A stretch of DNA of 13,785 bases from an uncultured Erysipelotrichaceae bacterium (GTDB lineage: Bacteria; Bacillota_I; Bacilli_A; Erysipelotrichales; Erysipelotrichaceae): positions 1-13,785 of the forward strand of contig CADBPB010000062.1 of assembly GCA_902796525.1 (NCBI GenBank). The letters are read 5' to 3'. The position numbers and the translations under genes were made by a program. Under the pieces are notes generated by a model, which was not told the origin of the DNA, did no database searches, and saw only the letters and a program-made list of their open reading frames with translations. Each line of letters begins with the position of its first letter. The first letter of the stretch is position 1. Positions 6,461 to 13,785 of this stretch are shown in pieces.

Positions 6461-7963
6461 CTATACATATTTTGCCGCTAGCGTCATGATCTCTTCCTGC
6501 GACGTATGTTGCGCATCCACTTCACCGGCAAGTTTTCCTCCAGACATAACGAGAATCCTGTCACAGATACCCAGCAGTTCCGGCATTTCCGATGAAACAA
6601 CGATGACGAGTTTGCCTTCTTTGGCAAGTTTCAGAATCAGTTCGTAAATCTCGTACTTGGCACCGACATCGATACCTCTGGTCGGTTCATCCAGCAAGAG
6701 TATCGTCGGTTCTGTCAGCAGCCATCTCGTAATGATGACCTTCTGCTGGTTTCCGCCTGATAATGAACGGATCTGCGTCTTCTGACTCGGTGCTTTTGTT
6801 TTTAACGTATCGATGCCCCATTGGGTCGCATCCGACATTTTCTTTTCATCTAGTATGATACCTTTAAGATATTTCCGTAAACTGGAAACTGTCGAATTAG
6901 CCTGGATATCCCGGACACCGAAGATACCTGTCGCCCTTCTTTCTTCTGTTAGCATCGCAAAGCCGTTTCTGATCGATTCACGGGAATTCCGATTCATTAC
7001 CTGCTTGCCGTCTACATAGATCTCACCGGATCTTCTTGTAGCGATACCGAAGATATTTTCCAGCAGTTCCGTACGTCCTGCGCCATCCAATCCGGCAACA
7101 CCTAAGACTTCTCCCTTATATGCATCGAAGGAAACATCGCTAAGCTTGGAATATTCCGCAGAGAGGTTTTTTACTTCCAGCAGCTTGTCACCAATCACAT
7201 TATCCTTTGGCGGATAGACATTAGTGATCTCGCGGCCGACCATCAGTTTGATGATTTCGTTCATCGTTACGTTTTTTGAATCCTTTGTAGCGATATATTT
7301 GCCATCGCGCATGATTGTAACTTCATCGGAAATGCGTAATATTTCATCCATCTTATGGGAAATATAGATGATACCGCAGCCCCTTGACTTCAGATCGTTA
7401 ATGATACGGAATAAATGTTCTACTTCGACTTCCGTAAGCGATGAGGTCGGTTCATCAAATACGATGACTTTTGAGTTATATGATACAGCCTTGGCTATCT
7501 CAACCATCTGACGCTGAGATACAGGCATCTGAGACATAATTGTTTTAGGATCGACATTGATATTAAGATCCTTGAAAACGGTCATGGTCTTTTCATACAT
7601 CTTCTTCTCTGAGACGATCGGAAGCTTGTCCATCAGAGGAAAACGACCAAGCCACATATTATCCATGACATTTCTCTTTAAAGCCTGATTCAGTTCCTGA
7701 TGCACCATGGCAACACCATGTTCCAGAGCATCCTTGGAATCTTTGAAATCGACTTCTTCACCATTTAAAAATATCTGGCCTTCATCCTTATGATAAATGC
7801 CAAACAGACACTTCATCAGTGTCGATTTGCCGGCACCATTCTCGCCCATTAATGCATGAACTGTACCGGCTTTCAGTTCAAGTTGCACGTCATCCAAAGC
7901 CTTTACACCAGGGAAAGACTTGGAAATGTGCTCCATTTTCAATAAAACATCATTCTGAGACAT
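6461..7963 (-). CDS. mglA: galactose/methyl-galactoside ABC transporter ATPase
   Basis: The 500-residue tandem-ABC protein powers the Mgl importer from the cytoplasmic face; E. coli MglA is 506 residues. The first ABC domain has Walker A 'GENGAGKS' (40-47), the variant signature 'VSQRQMVEIAKA' and Walker B 'VIVFDEPTSS'. The second domain has the degenerate Walker A 'GLDGAGRTE' usual for the second half of the Rbs/Mgl/Ara ATPases, a canonical signature 'LSGGNQQKV', and Walker B 'ILLLDEPTRGIDVG'. The ATG has GAGGT (7971-7975) 7 nt upstream. It follows mglB after a gap containing a strong hairpin and precedes mglC by 13 nt. Stop is TAG. The Mgl assignment over Rbs or Xyl rests on the neighbouring mglB, mglC and galK. 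Confidence 0.95.
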   Translation of the reverse strand: MSQNDVLLKMEHISKSFPGVKALDDVQLELKAGTVHALMGENGAGKSTLMKCLFGIYHKDEGQIFLNGEEVDFKDSKDALEHGVAMVHQELNQALKRNVMDNMWLGRFPLMDKLPIVSEKKMYEKTMTVFKDLNINVDPKTIMSQMPVSQRQMVEIAKAVSYNSKVIVFDEPTSSLTEVEVEHLFRIINDLKSRGCGIIYISHKMDEILRISDEVTIMRDGKYIATKDSKNVTMNEIIKLMVGREITNVYPPKDNVIGDKLLEVKNLSAEYSKLSDVSFDAYKGEVLGVAGLDGAGRTELLENIFGIATRRSGEIYVDGKQVMNRNSRESIRNGFAMLTEERRATGIFGVRDIQANSTVSSLRKYLKGIILDEKKMSDATQWGIDTLKTKAPSQKTQIRSLSGGNQQKVIITRWLLTEPTILLLDEPTRGIDVGAKYEIYELILKLAKEGKLVIVVSSEMPELLGICDRILVMSGGKLAGEVDAQHTSQEEIMTLAAKYV

Positions 7964-7983
7964 GTTCTATACCTCGATCAAAC

Positions 7984-8017
7984 AAAAACAAGTAGCCATA
8001 CGGATATGGCTACTTGT
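7984..8017 (-). terminator. intercistronic hairpin with T-run between mglB and mglA
   Basis: Arms 8005-8017 and 7988-8000 form a perfect 13-bp stem with a 4-nt loop, followed on the minus strand by five T (7984-7988). It lies about 15 nt after the mglB stop and before the mglA ribosome binding site. It looks like a partial terminator or mRNA-stabilising stem that would leave more mglB than mglAC message, as is common in binding-protein operons. Confidence 0.8.
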
Positions 8018-8032
8018 CCGTCATTGTGATTC

Positions 8033-9112
8033 TTATCCGTTATAAGCGGAATAAGGAATGTTAACTCTCCAGTTGCCGACTAATTCGTAAGCGGAATTGA
8101 TGCCAGTGAACGGATCATTACCTTCAGCCAGGTTCTTTGCAATCGTCGTAACAGCATCAGCCATACCGACAGCATCCTGTTTGACAGTACCGGTCATAGA
8201 GCCTTCTTTGATGGCAGCCTGAGCAGCTTCCGTAGCATCGACACCGAATACCGGAATGACTGTTTCGCCTTCTTTGTTATAGCCATGGTTCTTTAAGGAT
8301 TCGATAGCGCCCAGAGCCATGTCATCGTTGTTGGCGATAACCAGTTCAATCATGTTGCCGTTGTCAGCATTGTACTGAGACAGAACGGTTTCCATATGTT
8401 CGTTTGCAGCAGCAGCAGACCATGTGCCGTTAGCATCCAGCAGATATTTGGTGGTAGCAGCAGCATCATAGTAAGCCAGAGCAGGTTTGCCTGCAGCTGT
8501 CAAGACGGCATCAGCATCTTCCTGTCCATACTGGGTTCTGCAGATAGCTTCTGGGTTGGCTTCATCGCCTTTGAACATGACATAAGAGATAACGCCATCG
8601 CCATTCAGGTCGACTGCATCATAGTTTGCCAATACGTATTCACCGACCATCTTACCTTCCATATGTCCGGCCTGTTCATAGTCCGTACCGACGAAAGTAG
8701 CACCAGCAGCTGTCAGAGTTTCCTCAGAAACGCCACGGTTGAAGAATACAACTTTGGCGCCAGCAGCTTCTGCCTTTTCCAAAATCGTCTTCGTAACGTC
8801 ATCAGAACCGGTATCGACCTGGTTAACAACCAATACTTTCGCACCAGCTGCTAAAGCAGTATCAATCTGATTTGTCTGGTCAGCCTGAGAACCATTTGCA
8901 TCATAGTCCTTGTAGCTTAATCCTGCAGCATCCATAGCAGCATTCATAGCAGCACGTACACTGGAAAGATAAACATCAGAGTATGTGTACCAGAATACAG
9001 CAACATCTTCAGAAGAAGCTGTTTCGCCGCCTTCGTTTCCGCCATTGCCGGAGCAACCGACAAGTGCAAAAACCATCAAGACAGCCAATAAAATGCTTAA
9101 AAGTTTTTTCAT
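8033..9112 (-). CDS. mglB: galactose/glucose-binding lipoprotein of the Mgl transporter
   Basis: This 359-residue substrate-binding lipoprotein delivers galactose or glucose to MglAC on the outer face of the membrane. A lipoprotein signal peptide ends in the lipobox 'LVGC' (Cys20), followed by a Gly/Ser/Glu-rich linker. The mature part has the periplasmic-binding-protein-1 fold and MglB motifs: 'NQVDTG', 'VFFNRGVS', 'IANNDDMALGAIESL' and 'GVDATEAAQAAIKEG'. 'DLNGDGVISYVMFKGD' matches the EF-hand-like calcium loop of the E. coli galactose-binding protein, which distinguishes MglB from ribose and xylose binding proteins. The ATG has GGGAGGT (9117-9123). It is the first gene of the operon, with a cre-controlled promoter upstream and a stem-loop after the stop. 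Confidence 0.95.
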   Translation of the reverse strand: MKKLLSILLAVLMVFALVGCSGNGGNEGGETASSEDVAVFWYTYSDVYLSSVRAAMNAAMDAAGLSYKDYDANGSQADQTNQIDTALAAGAKVLVVNQVDTGSDDVTKTILEKAEAAGAKVVFFNRGVSEETLTAAGATFVGTDYEQAGHMEGKMVGEYVLANYDAVDLNGDGVISYVMFKGDEANPEAICRTQYGQEDADAVLTAAGKPALAYYDAAATTKYLLDANGTWSAAAANEHMETVLSQYNADNGNMIELVIANNDDMALGAIESLKNHGYNKEGETVIPVFGVDATEAAQAAIKEGSMTGTVKQDAVGMADAVTTIAKNLAEGNDPFTGINSAYELVGNWRVNIPYSAYNG

Positions 9113-9123
9113 TTGTACCTCCC

Positions 9124-9138
9124 AGGACGTTATGTCCT
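9124..9138 (-). repeat. inverted repeat at the 5' end of the mglB leader
   Basis: AGGAC-(5 nt)-GTCCT forms a small stem directly downstream of the -10 box. With the start predicted near 9138 the mRNA would begin with this stem-loop, ending 1 nt before the ribosome binding site. A stabilising 5' stem is possible; it is only 5 bp. Confidence 0.4.
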
Positions 9139-9144
9139 TATATA

Positions 9145-9173
9145 ATTATAACTTCTAATGTAAACGATTACAA
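9145..9173 (-). promoter_or_regulatory. mglB promoter
   Basis: On the minus strand TTGTAA (9168-9173) and a perfect TATAAT (9145-9150) are spaced exactly 17 nt apart, giving a strong sigma-A-type promoter about 32 nt from the mglB start. A cre-like operator covers the -35 and spacer. Confidence 0.8.
9159..9172 (-). promoter_or_regulatory. cre-like (CcpA/LacI-family) operator at the mglB promoter
   Basis: The 14-mer TGTAATCGTTTACA fits the catabolite-responsive-element consensus TGWAANCGNTNWCA at every position, on both strands. It overlaps the -35 hexamer and the spacer, a position where binding would repress. The regulator could be CcpA or a dedicated LacI/GalR-family protein; none is encoded in this window. 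Confidence 0.75.
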
Positions 9174-9186
9174 ACAAAATAATTTT

Positions 9187-10464
9187 TTAAATAATCATAC
9201 AAGTTCCTGCTGATCTGACTTTCAGTTCCATGACGGAATCATCGCCGAATGATTTGTTCATGATTTCCTTCAGCAGACCGGTTTTGTTTTTCGGACAGAC
9301 GATCTGAATCGTTCCTTCGAAGCCTCCTCCATGGACGCGGCATGCCCCTTCTCCCTGAAGGACCGTATCCGCCAATGCCAGGCCCAAGCCTAAGGACTGG
9401 CTCCACGGACGGGATGAAACATTGATGTTCTGCAGGTATTCATAAGAAGAACGTGCCGATTCTTTCATCAAGGAAAGCAGTTCATCGATATCCTTTTCTT
9501 TAACGGCTTCCTTCTGTTTCACAGCCCTTTCGTCTTCGTTGTAGAAATGAATGGAACGCAACAATCCTCTGTCGTTTTTCAGCTTTTCTCTGATGGAAGG
9601 AAGCTTATCTAATAAAGTTCCTAGATCAGAATCTGCGAGGTATTCCACACCCAGTTCATGTGCGACATCTCTGATCTCTCTGGTGATCGCCGCATATTCG
9701 TCGGACAGATCCGCATGATCGCCTTTCGTATTCACGAGGATCAGTTCATAACCGCAATCAGAGAACGAGAAATCATGGTTCTCGATGATCGGATGGGCAG
9801 GATCTTTAAAATCGATCGCCACGAAACCACCGACGGAGATCGCTGTCTGATCCATCAGACCGCTCGGCTTGCCGAAATAGACATTTTCCGCATACTGGCC
9901 AAAGATCGCTCTTTCCACCGGAGATACTTTATCTTCGTTGTATAATGCGCTGAAGATCTCTGCTGTCATCACTTCGAAACAGGCGGAAGAAGAGATGCCG
10001 GAACCGATCAGGACATGGGAGTCGCAGATCGCATCGAATCCGCCGATCTGATAGCCTTCTTCTTTCAGTTTTGCCGCAATGCCTCGGATCAAGGCATATG
10101 AAGTATTCTTTTCTTCCTCATGAATGGAAAGATCGTTCAGATCGACTTCGATCGGAGTGAATGCTTTATCATAATATCTTACGATCTGATCATCGTTGGC
10201 TTTCACGACGGCAAGATTATCGATATTCAATGCCGCAGCCAGGACATGTCCGTGCTGATGGTCGGTATGATTCCCGCCGATCTCGCTTCTTCCCGGAGAT
10301 GAAATGAAATGATAGTCTCCGTCTCCATAGGTCCGGAATGCTTCCTCGAGAAGTGTCAGATATCTTTCTCTTTCTTTCTCAATGTCATCGCAGCAGATGA
10401 CATTTATAAGAATCGGATCGAAATTGGATGACAAGATAAATTCTTTTAATTCCTGATATTTCAT
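9187..10464 (-). CDS. galK: galactokinase
   Basis: This 425-residue GHMP-family kinase phosphorylates galactose at C1 as the first step of the Leloir pathway. The galactokinase signature is present as 'PGRSEIGGNHTDH' (57-69), the Firmicute-type variant of the usual PGR-xNxIGEHTDY. The ATP-binding motif is 'GSGISSSA' (154-161) and the expected catalytic Asp is in 'GLMDQ' (Asp205). 'GDHADLSDEY' and the third GHMP motif 'RVHGGGFEG' (376-384) complete the family pattern. The start lies 1 nt after the TGA of the ROK kinase gene, so translation is coupled. No clear terminator follows before the mglB promoter, so some read-through into mgl is possible. galT and galE are absent from the window. A related sugar (N-acetylgalactosamine) cannot be excluded as substrate. 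Confidence 0.93.
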   Translation of the reverse strand: MKYQELKEFILSSNFDPILINVICCDDIEKERERYLTLLEEAFRTYGDGDYHFISSPGRSEIGGNHTDHQHGHVLAAALNIDNLAVVKANDDQIVRYYDKAFTPIEVDLNDLSIHEEEKNTSYALIRGIAAKLKEEGYQIGGFDAICDSHVLIGSGISSSACFEVMTAEIFSALYNEDKVSPVERAIFGQYAENVYFGKPSGLMDQTAISVGGFVAIDFKDPAHPIIENHDFSFSDCGYELILVNTKGDHADLSDEYAAITREIRDVAHELGVEYLADSDLGTLLDKLPSIREKLKNDRGLLRSIHFYNEDERAVKQKEAVKEKDIDELLSLMKESARSSYEYLQNINVSSRPWSQSLGLGLALADTVLQGEGACRVHGGGFEGTIQIVCPKNKTGLLKEIMNKSFGDDSVMELKVRSAGTCMII

Positions 10465-10465
10465 G

Positions 10466-11371
10466 TCAGCTAAGATGAGATTTACCTATCATGGCCGCGC
10501 CTAAGACGCCCGGTTCAGAAAGACTTGCCTTGAGGATAGGAACTTCCGCCATCGTCGGATGAACCATGGAACGGTAGTAGTTGCGTACCTGTTCGAAATA
10601 CATCACGGAGGAATTCGAGCATCCTCCTCCGATAACGAAACAGTCAGGAGCGCAGATCGCTGCGATCGCGGAAAGGCAGGTCGCCAGATCTTTCGCCATC
10701 TTATCGATGATGGCCTTTGCCTTTTCATCGCCTTCTCCCGCAAGGATAAACACCTTACGAGCCGTATCCGCATTCTCTCCGATCAGTTCCTTGCCTTTCA
10801 GACCTAACGCATAACCGGATGCGACAGCCTCGACCGCACCCTGATTCAGATGCTTGTAATGGGAATACTGCTTCGCTTCCGGATCGACGATGACATTCGC
10901 GATCTCTCCGGCATAGCCTTTATGTCCGGATATGACTTTCCCATCGATGACCAAAGCACCGCCGATGCCCGTGGAATGCGTCAGATAATATACGACGTTG
11001 TAACCTTTTCCCGAACCTAAAATAGATTCAGCCAAGCCTGCAGCATTCGCGTCATTATCCAGAAACACCGGAATGCCCAGCTGCCGCTGCATATTATCCG
11101 CAAACGGATAGCCTTCGCATCCCGGGATATTCGTCGCCAGCGTGATAACGTTCTTCTGCCCATCTACCGGGCCGGGAATCGCCAGACCGATCGAAAGGAC
11201 ATCCGACAGATCGAAGCGGCCTAACATCTCCAGGATGTTTGCTTCGATCTTCTGCGGGCCTTCCAGACCATGCGACGGTTCAATGACATCCTGAAGGATA
11301 TGCCCTTCATCGTCGACTTTCGCGACTCTGACATTGGTTCCGCCTAAATCGATACCGATATAACTACTCAT
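10466..11371 (-). CDS. ROK-family sugar kinase without the zinc motif
   Basis: This 301-residue ROK kinase probably phosphorylates a hexose such as glucose. The ATP-binding start 'YIGIDLGGTNVRVAKV', 'GLAIPGPVDG', 'FLDNDANAAGLAE' with catalytic Asp107, 'THSTGIGGALVIDGKV' and 'FVIGGGCSNS' are all in order. Two usual ROK features are missing: the sugar-contacting GEIGH motif reads 'GEIAN' (His replaced by Asn159), and the following CxCGxxGC zinc-binding cluster is absent. The ATG at 11371 is preferred over the GTG at 11380 because AAAGGTGG (11377-11384) lies 5 nt before it. It is 30 nt after rimO and directly before galK, fitting use of glucose or galactose imported by MglBAC. Substrate is inferred from context only. 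Confidence 0.9.
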   Translation of the reverse strand: MSSYIGIDLGGTNVRVAKVDDEGHILQDVIEPSHGLEGPQKIEANILEMLGRFDLSDVLSIGLAIPGPVDGQKNVITLATNIPGCEGYPFADNMQRQLGIPVFLDNDANAAGLAESILGSGKGYNVVYYLTHSTGIGGALVIDGKVISGHKGYAGEIANVIVDPEAKQYSHYKHLNQGAVEAVASGYALGLKGKELIGENADTARKVFILAGEGDEKAKAIIDKMAKDLATCLSAIAAICAPDCFVIGGGCSNSSVMYFEQVRNYYRSMVHPTMAEVPILKASLSEPGVLGAAMIGKSHLS

Positions 11372-11376
11372 GATAA

Positions 11377-11384
11377 CCACCTTT
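11377..11384 (-). promoter_or_regulatory. RBS that fixes the ROK kinase start
   Basis: AAAGGTGG sits 5 nt before the ATG at 11371. The alternative GTG start (11378-11380) lies inside this site, so the shorter protein, which begins 2 residues before the conserved YIGIDLGG, is chosen. Confidence 0.75.
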
Positions 11385-11401
11385 CTTTACAGCTTGAATA
11401 A

Positions 11402-12694
11402 TTATTTTATGATCGCAGTCAGATCGTAATGATCGCAGCCTGTGATTTTCACTTTATAGATTTCGCCTATCTTCAGTTCCGTTTCACTGCGTATATATAC
11501 AACGCCATCGATCCCATCCGGAGCGGACATATAGGTACGCGCGACATAGCGGTCGAACAGCGACTCGTAGCGTTCGACCAGGGCGTCGTAAACCTTTCCT
11601 ACCCGGGAACTGTTTTTCTTTGCGGCGATCTCCTGCTGCTTCGACATCAGCAGATCGTACCTTGCCTGTTTGACCGCATCGTCCACCTGGCCTTCCATTT
11701 CATAAGCCCTGGTATCTTCTTCCGGAGAATAGGTAAACGCGCCTAACGAGTCGAACTGAAGCTCTTCGACCAGTTTCATCGTATCGTTGAATGTAACAGC
11801 CGTTTCCTGCGGGAAACCGACGATCAGGGTCGTACGGATGATCGGATCCCTGAAACGATTGCGGATCATGGCGATCTTTTCTCTGATCAGTGCGACATCA
11901 CCTTTCCGGTTCATCAGTTCCAGGATCGTATCATTGCCATACTGGATGGGAATATCGAAATAAGGCAGCACCTTGTCGCATTCCTTCATCGCCTGAAGCA
12001 GTTCTTTATCGATCTCATCTGGATACATGTACAGGATACGGATCCATCGGAAATCCATTTTGTTCAATTCGCGTAACAGATCTTTTAATTTATATTCATG
12101 ATAAAGATCGATGCCGTAGCAGGTCGTATCCTGAGCGACGATATTGAGTTCCTTGACTCCCTGCTGCTCCAGAAAACGGGCTTCTTCCAGTATTTCTTCC
12201 ATCGGATAGGAATGATACTTCCCCCGGATCAGAGGGATCGCGCAGAAGGCACAGTAATGGTAGCAGCCGTCGCTGATCTTCAGGTAGGCGGTATGGGAAT
12301 TGTTCGCAAGCTTGCGGTTGGTTCCGTAGTTGCGGACAAACTTATGGTCAAAGAGTTCCGATAGGATCTCCCCGATCCTTCCATACTGGTCCAGACGGAC
12401 GAACAGATCCACTTCCGGGAATTCCTCAAGGCATTCCTCATAATAGCGCTGAACGAAACAGCCAGTCACGATCAGCTTCTTTAGATTCTGTTTCTTGTAT
12501 TCGGCGATCTCCAGGATCGTATCGATCGCTTCCTCTTTGGCGCTCAGGATAAAGCCGCAGGTGTTGATTACGATAACATCGCACTGTTTCAAATCGTATT
12601 CGTATTCGAAAAAAGGGTCATCGAACAACGCGATGATATGTTCGCTATCCACAAGATTCTTCGCGCAGCCCAGCGATACAAAGCCTACTTTCAT
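11402..12694 (-). CDS. rimO: ribosomal protein S12 methylthiotransferase
   Basis: RimO is a radical-SAM enzyme with two Fe-S clusters that adds a methylthio group to a conserved Asp of ribosomal protein S12. The 430 residues fit the family. The N-terminal UPF0004 domain has the three cluster-binding Cys (10, 46, 79), with 'GFVSLGCAKNLVDSE' favouring RimO over MiaB or MtaB. The radical-SAM triad CxxxCxxC is at Cys144, 148 and 151, followed by the RimO-type 'AIPLIRGKYHS'. A C-terminal TRAM-like domain ends 'YKVKITGCDHYDLTAII'. The ATG overlaps the helicase TGA by the 4-bp ATGA arrangement, with GGAAG/AGGA just upstream inside the helicase gene, so the two are translationally coupled. The pair of translation-related genes forms the upstream part of a unit that continues into the two sugar kinases. 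Confidence 0.94.
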   Translation of the reverse strand: MKVGFVSLGCAKNLVDSEHIIALFDDPFFEYEYDLKQCDVIVINTCGFILSAKEEAIDTILEIAEYKKQNLKKLIVTGCFVQRYYEECLEEFPEVDLFVRLDQYGRIGEILSELFDHKFVRNYGTNRKLANNSHTAYLKISDGCYHYCAFCAIPLIRGKYHSYPMEEILEEARFLEQQGVKELNIVAQDTTCYGIDLYHEYKLKDLLRELNKMDFRWIRILYMYPDEIDKELLQAMKECDKVLPYFDIPIQYGNDTILELMNRKGDVALIREKIAMIRNRFRDPIIRTTLIVGFPQETAVTFNDTMKLVEELQFDSLGAFTYSPEEDTRAYEMEGQVDDAVKQARYDLLMSKQQEIAAKKNSSRVGKVYDALVERYESLFDRYVARTYMSAPDGIDGVVYIRSETELKIGEIYKVKITGCDHYDLTAIIK

Positions 12695-13785
12695 TTCCTG
12701 GCTTCCTTCTTATATCTTTCGATTCTTTCTTCTTTGATCTTGTTCTGAATGAATTCTCTTCGTTTCTGACGCTTGATCTTTTCGACTTCCTGGTTTTTCT
12801 TTTTCTTATAGTTCGGTTTGACTTTTTCTTTTTTGCGATGAAGCGATTTCACGATCTCTTTTTCATCGACGAAAGACTTGACTTTTTTCTTGACGGTCGG
12901 ATTGTTTGCTTCTTTCCATTTGCCGTTCTTGAATTCTTTGGCAGTGAAATTGATACCCTTGCCGTGAAGCTTTCTGATCTCTTCCAGATCGCTTTCCTTG
13001 TACAGCAGGTAGCAGGTGCCATCCTTCCCGTTCCGTCCGGTACGGCCTGCGCGATGCAGGTAGAACTGCAGCTGCGACGGAAGACCCATGGATACCACAT
13101 GCGATACTTCTTCGATATCGATGCCGCGGGATGCGACATCCGATGCGATGACATAGGTATATTTACCGGATTGCAGTTCTTTCAGCGCTTTCTGACGGCT
13201 GCGGGAATCCAGTCCGCCATGGATCAGCAGCGCTTTGATGCCTCTTTCGTTGAGATATTCGAACGTTTCATCCGCTTCCTCTTTGGTATTGGCAAAAACC
13301 AGACAGACGAACGGCTTGAAACCGCCTAAGATATCATATAAGGCTTCTTTGTATTCCTTGTGCTTGCAATTGACCAGAACATGATGGATACGCGGATCCC
13401 TTTTGGCATCGCTGACCTTGATCATCTTCGGATTCTCTAGATATTTCTTGGTGAATTTGTTCAGTTCTTCCGGGAAGGTCGCCGAGAAACAGAGCGTTCG
13501 CGGGTTCTTCGTCATATGGGAATAAACGATATCGATATCTTCGAGAAAACCGAATTCCATGGTCATATCCGCTTCATCGATGACAAACATCTGTACGGTG
13601 TCGACCCGGATCAGGCTGGATACGAAAATGTCTCTGATCCTGCCCGGAGTGCCGATGACGATATGCGGAGCCTTATCGAGCTTGGAAATGCTGCGGTTTT
13701 TATCCGTTCCTCCGGTGAGAAGAACGATGCGTAAATCCTCGTACACTTCCTTCATCCGCAAAGCGTTCTGATAGACCTGATAAGC
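12691..13785 (-). CDS. cshB: DEAD-box RNA helicase, CshB-like (5' end outside window)
   Basis: The gene runs off the right edge: 364 residues are present, starting within or just after motif Ia ('AYQVYQNAL'), with the Q motif and Walker A outside. Present are Ib 'TPGRIRD', II 'VIDEAD', III 'SAT', IV 'VCLVFANTK', V 'ASDVASRGIDI' and VI 'HRAGRTGR', so the helicase core is intact as far as seen. The C-terminus is a Lys/Arg-rich tail of about 70 residues containing 'KVKPNYKKKKNQ' and 'EKIKRQKRREF', resembling B. subtilis CshB, a cold-shock-associated RNA helicase. The in-frame TTG at 13759-13761 is not the start, because the frame stays open and matching upstream of it. It overlaps rimO by 4 bp. 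CshB versus another DEAD-box paralogue is a moderate-confidence choice. Confidence 0.88.
   Translation of the reverse strand, partial: AYQVYQNALRMKEVYEDLRIVLLTGGTDKNRSISKLDKAPHIVIGTPGRIRDIFVSSLIRVDTVQMFVIDEADMTMEFGFLEDIDIVYSHMTKNPRTLCFSATFPEELNKFTKKYLENPKMIKVSDAKRDPRIHHVLVNCKHKEYKEALYDILGGFKPFVCLVFANTKEEADETFEYLNERGIKALLIHGGLDSRSRQKALKELQSGKYTYVIASDVASRGIDIEEVSHVVSMGLPSQLQFYLHRAGRTGRNGKDGTCYLLYKESDLEEIRKLHGKGINFTAKEFKNGKWKEANNPTVKKKVKSFVDEKEIVKSLHRKKEKVKPNYKKKKNQEVEKIKRQKRREFIQNKIKEERIERYKKEARK

Noticed and set aside
13759..13761. TTG as start of the helicase
   Set aside because: The frame stays open to the window edge with matching DEAD-box sequence ('AYQVYQNA'), so the true start is outside.
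1..13785. CRISPR arrays, insertion sequences, tRNA or rRNA genes, attachment sites
   Set aside because: None seen on reading: no regularly spaced repeats, no transposase-like protein, no RNA-gene-like conserved segments; the coding density leaves only short gaps.

Overview
The window looks like a low-to-mid GC Firmicute chromosome, most likely Erysipelotrichia/Erysipelotrichaceae or a close relative. This is inferred from the protein style (YebC N-terminus, long-form HPF, CshB-type helicase, DUF2779 protein), the strong AGGAGG-type ribosome binding sites, TATAAT -10 boxes and a CcpA-type cre-like site; no 16S or marker gene is present. Every supported gene lies on the minus strand, so transcription runs from high to low coordinates. 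TGA is used as a normal stop by several genes (ROK kinase, helicase, B-repeat protein), so the genome reads as genetic code 11.

In transcription order, the first block (13785 to about 9187) is a tight run: a DEAD-box RNA helicase (cut by the window edge), rimO (overlapping it by 4 bp), a ROK-family sugar kinase and a galactokinase. The second block (9173 to about 4990) is a galactose/glucose ABC import operon. It has its own strong promoter with an overlapping cre/LacI-type operator, then mglB (lipoprotein binding protein), an intercistronic terminator-like hairpin, mglA (ATPase), mglC (permease), and a small one-TM protein with a single InlB-type B-repeat whose start overlaps the mglC stop. 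A rho-independent terminator closes the block. Sugar brought in by MglBAC can be phosphorylated by the two kinases encoded just upstream; galT and galE are not in the window.

The third block (4953 to 2575) holds a DUF2779 nuclease-like protein, the ribosome hibernation factor hpf, and a small sigma-region-4/HTH-like protein whose reading frame is broken by an in-frame TGA exactly where a Trp would be expected. The fourth block is ptsI (enzyme I of the PTS) with its own -10 box and terminator, followed by yebC with its own promoter.

The points most worth a second look are the in-frame TGA in the small HTH gene together with the hairpin over its ribosome binding site, the uncharacterised B-repeat membrane protein translationally linked to the sugar permease, and the ROK kinase that has lost both the zinc-binding cysteines and the usual sugar-contacting His.
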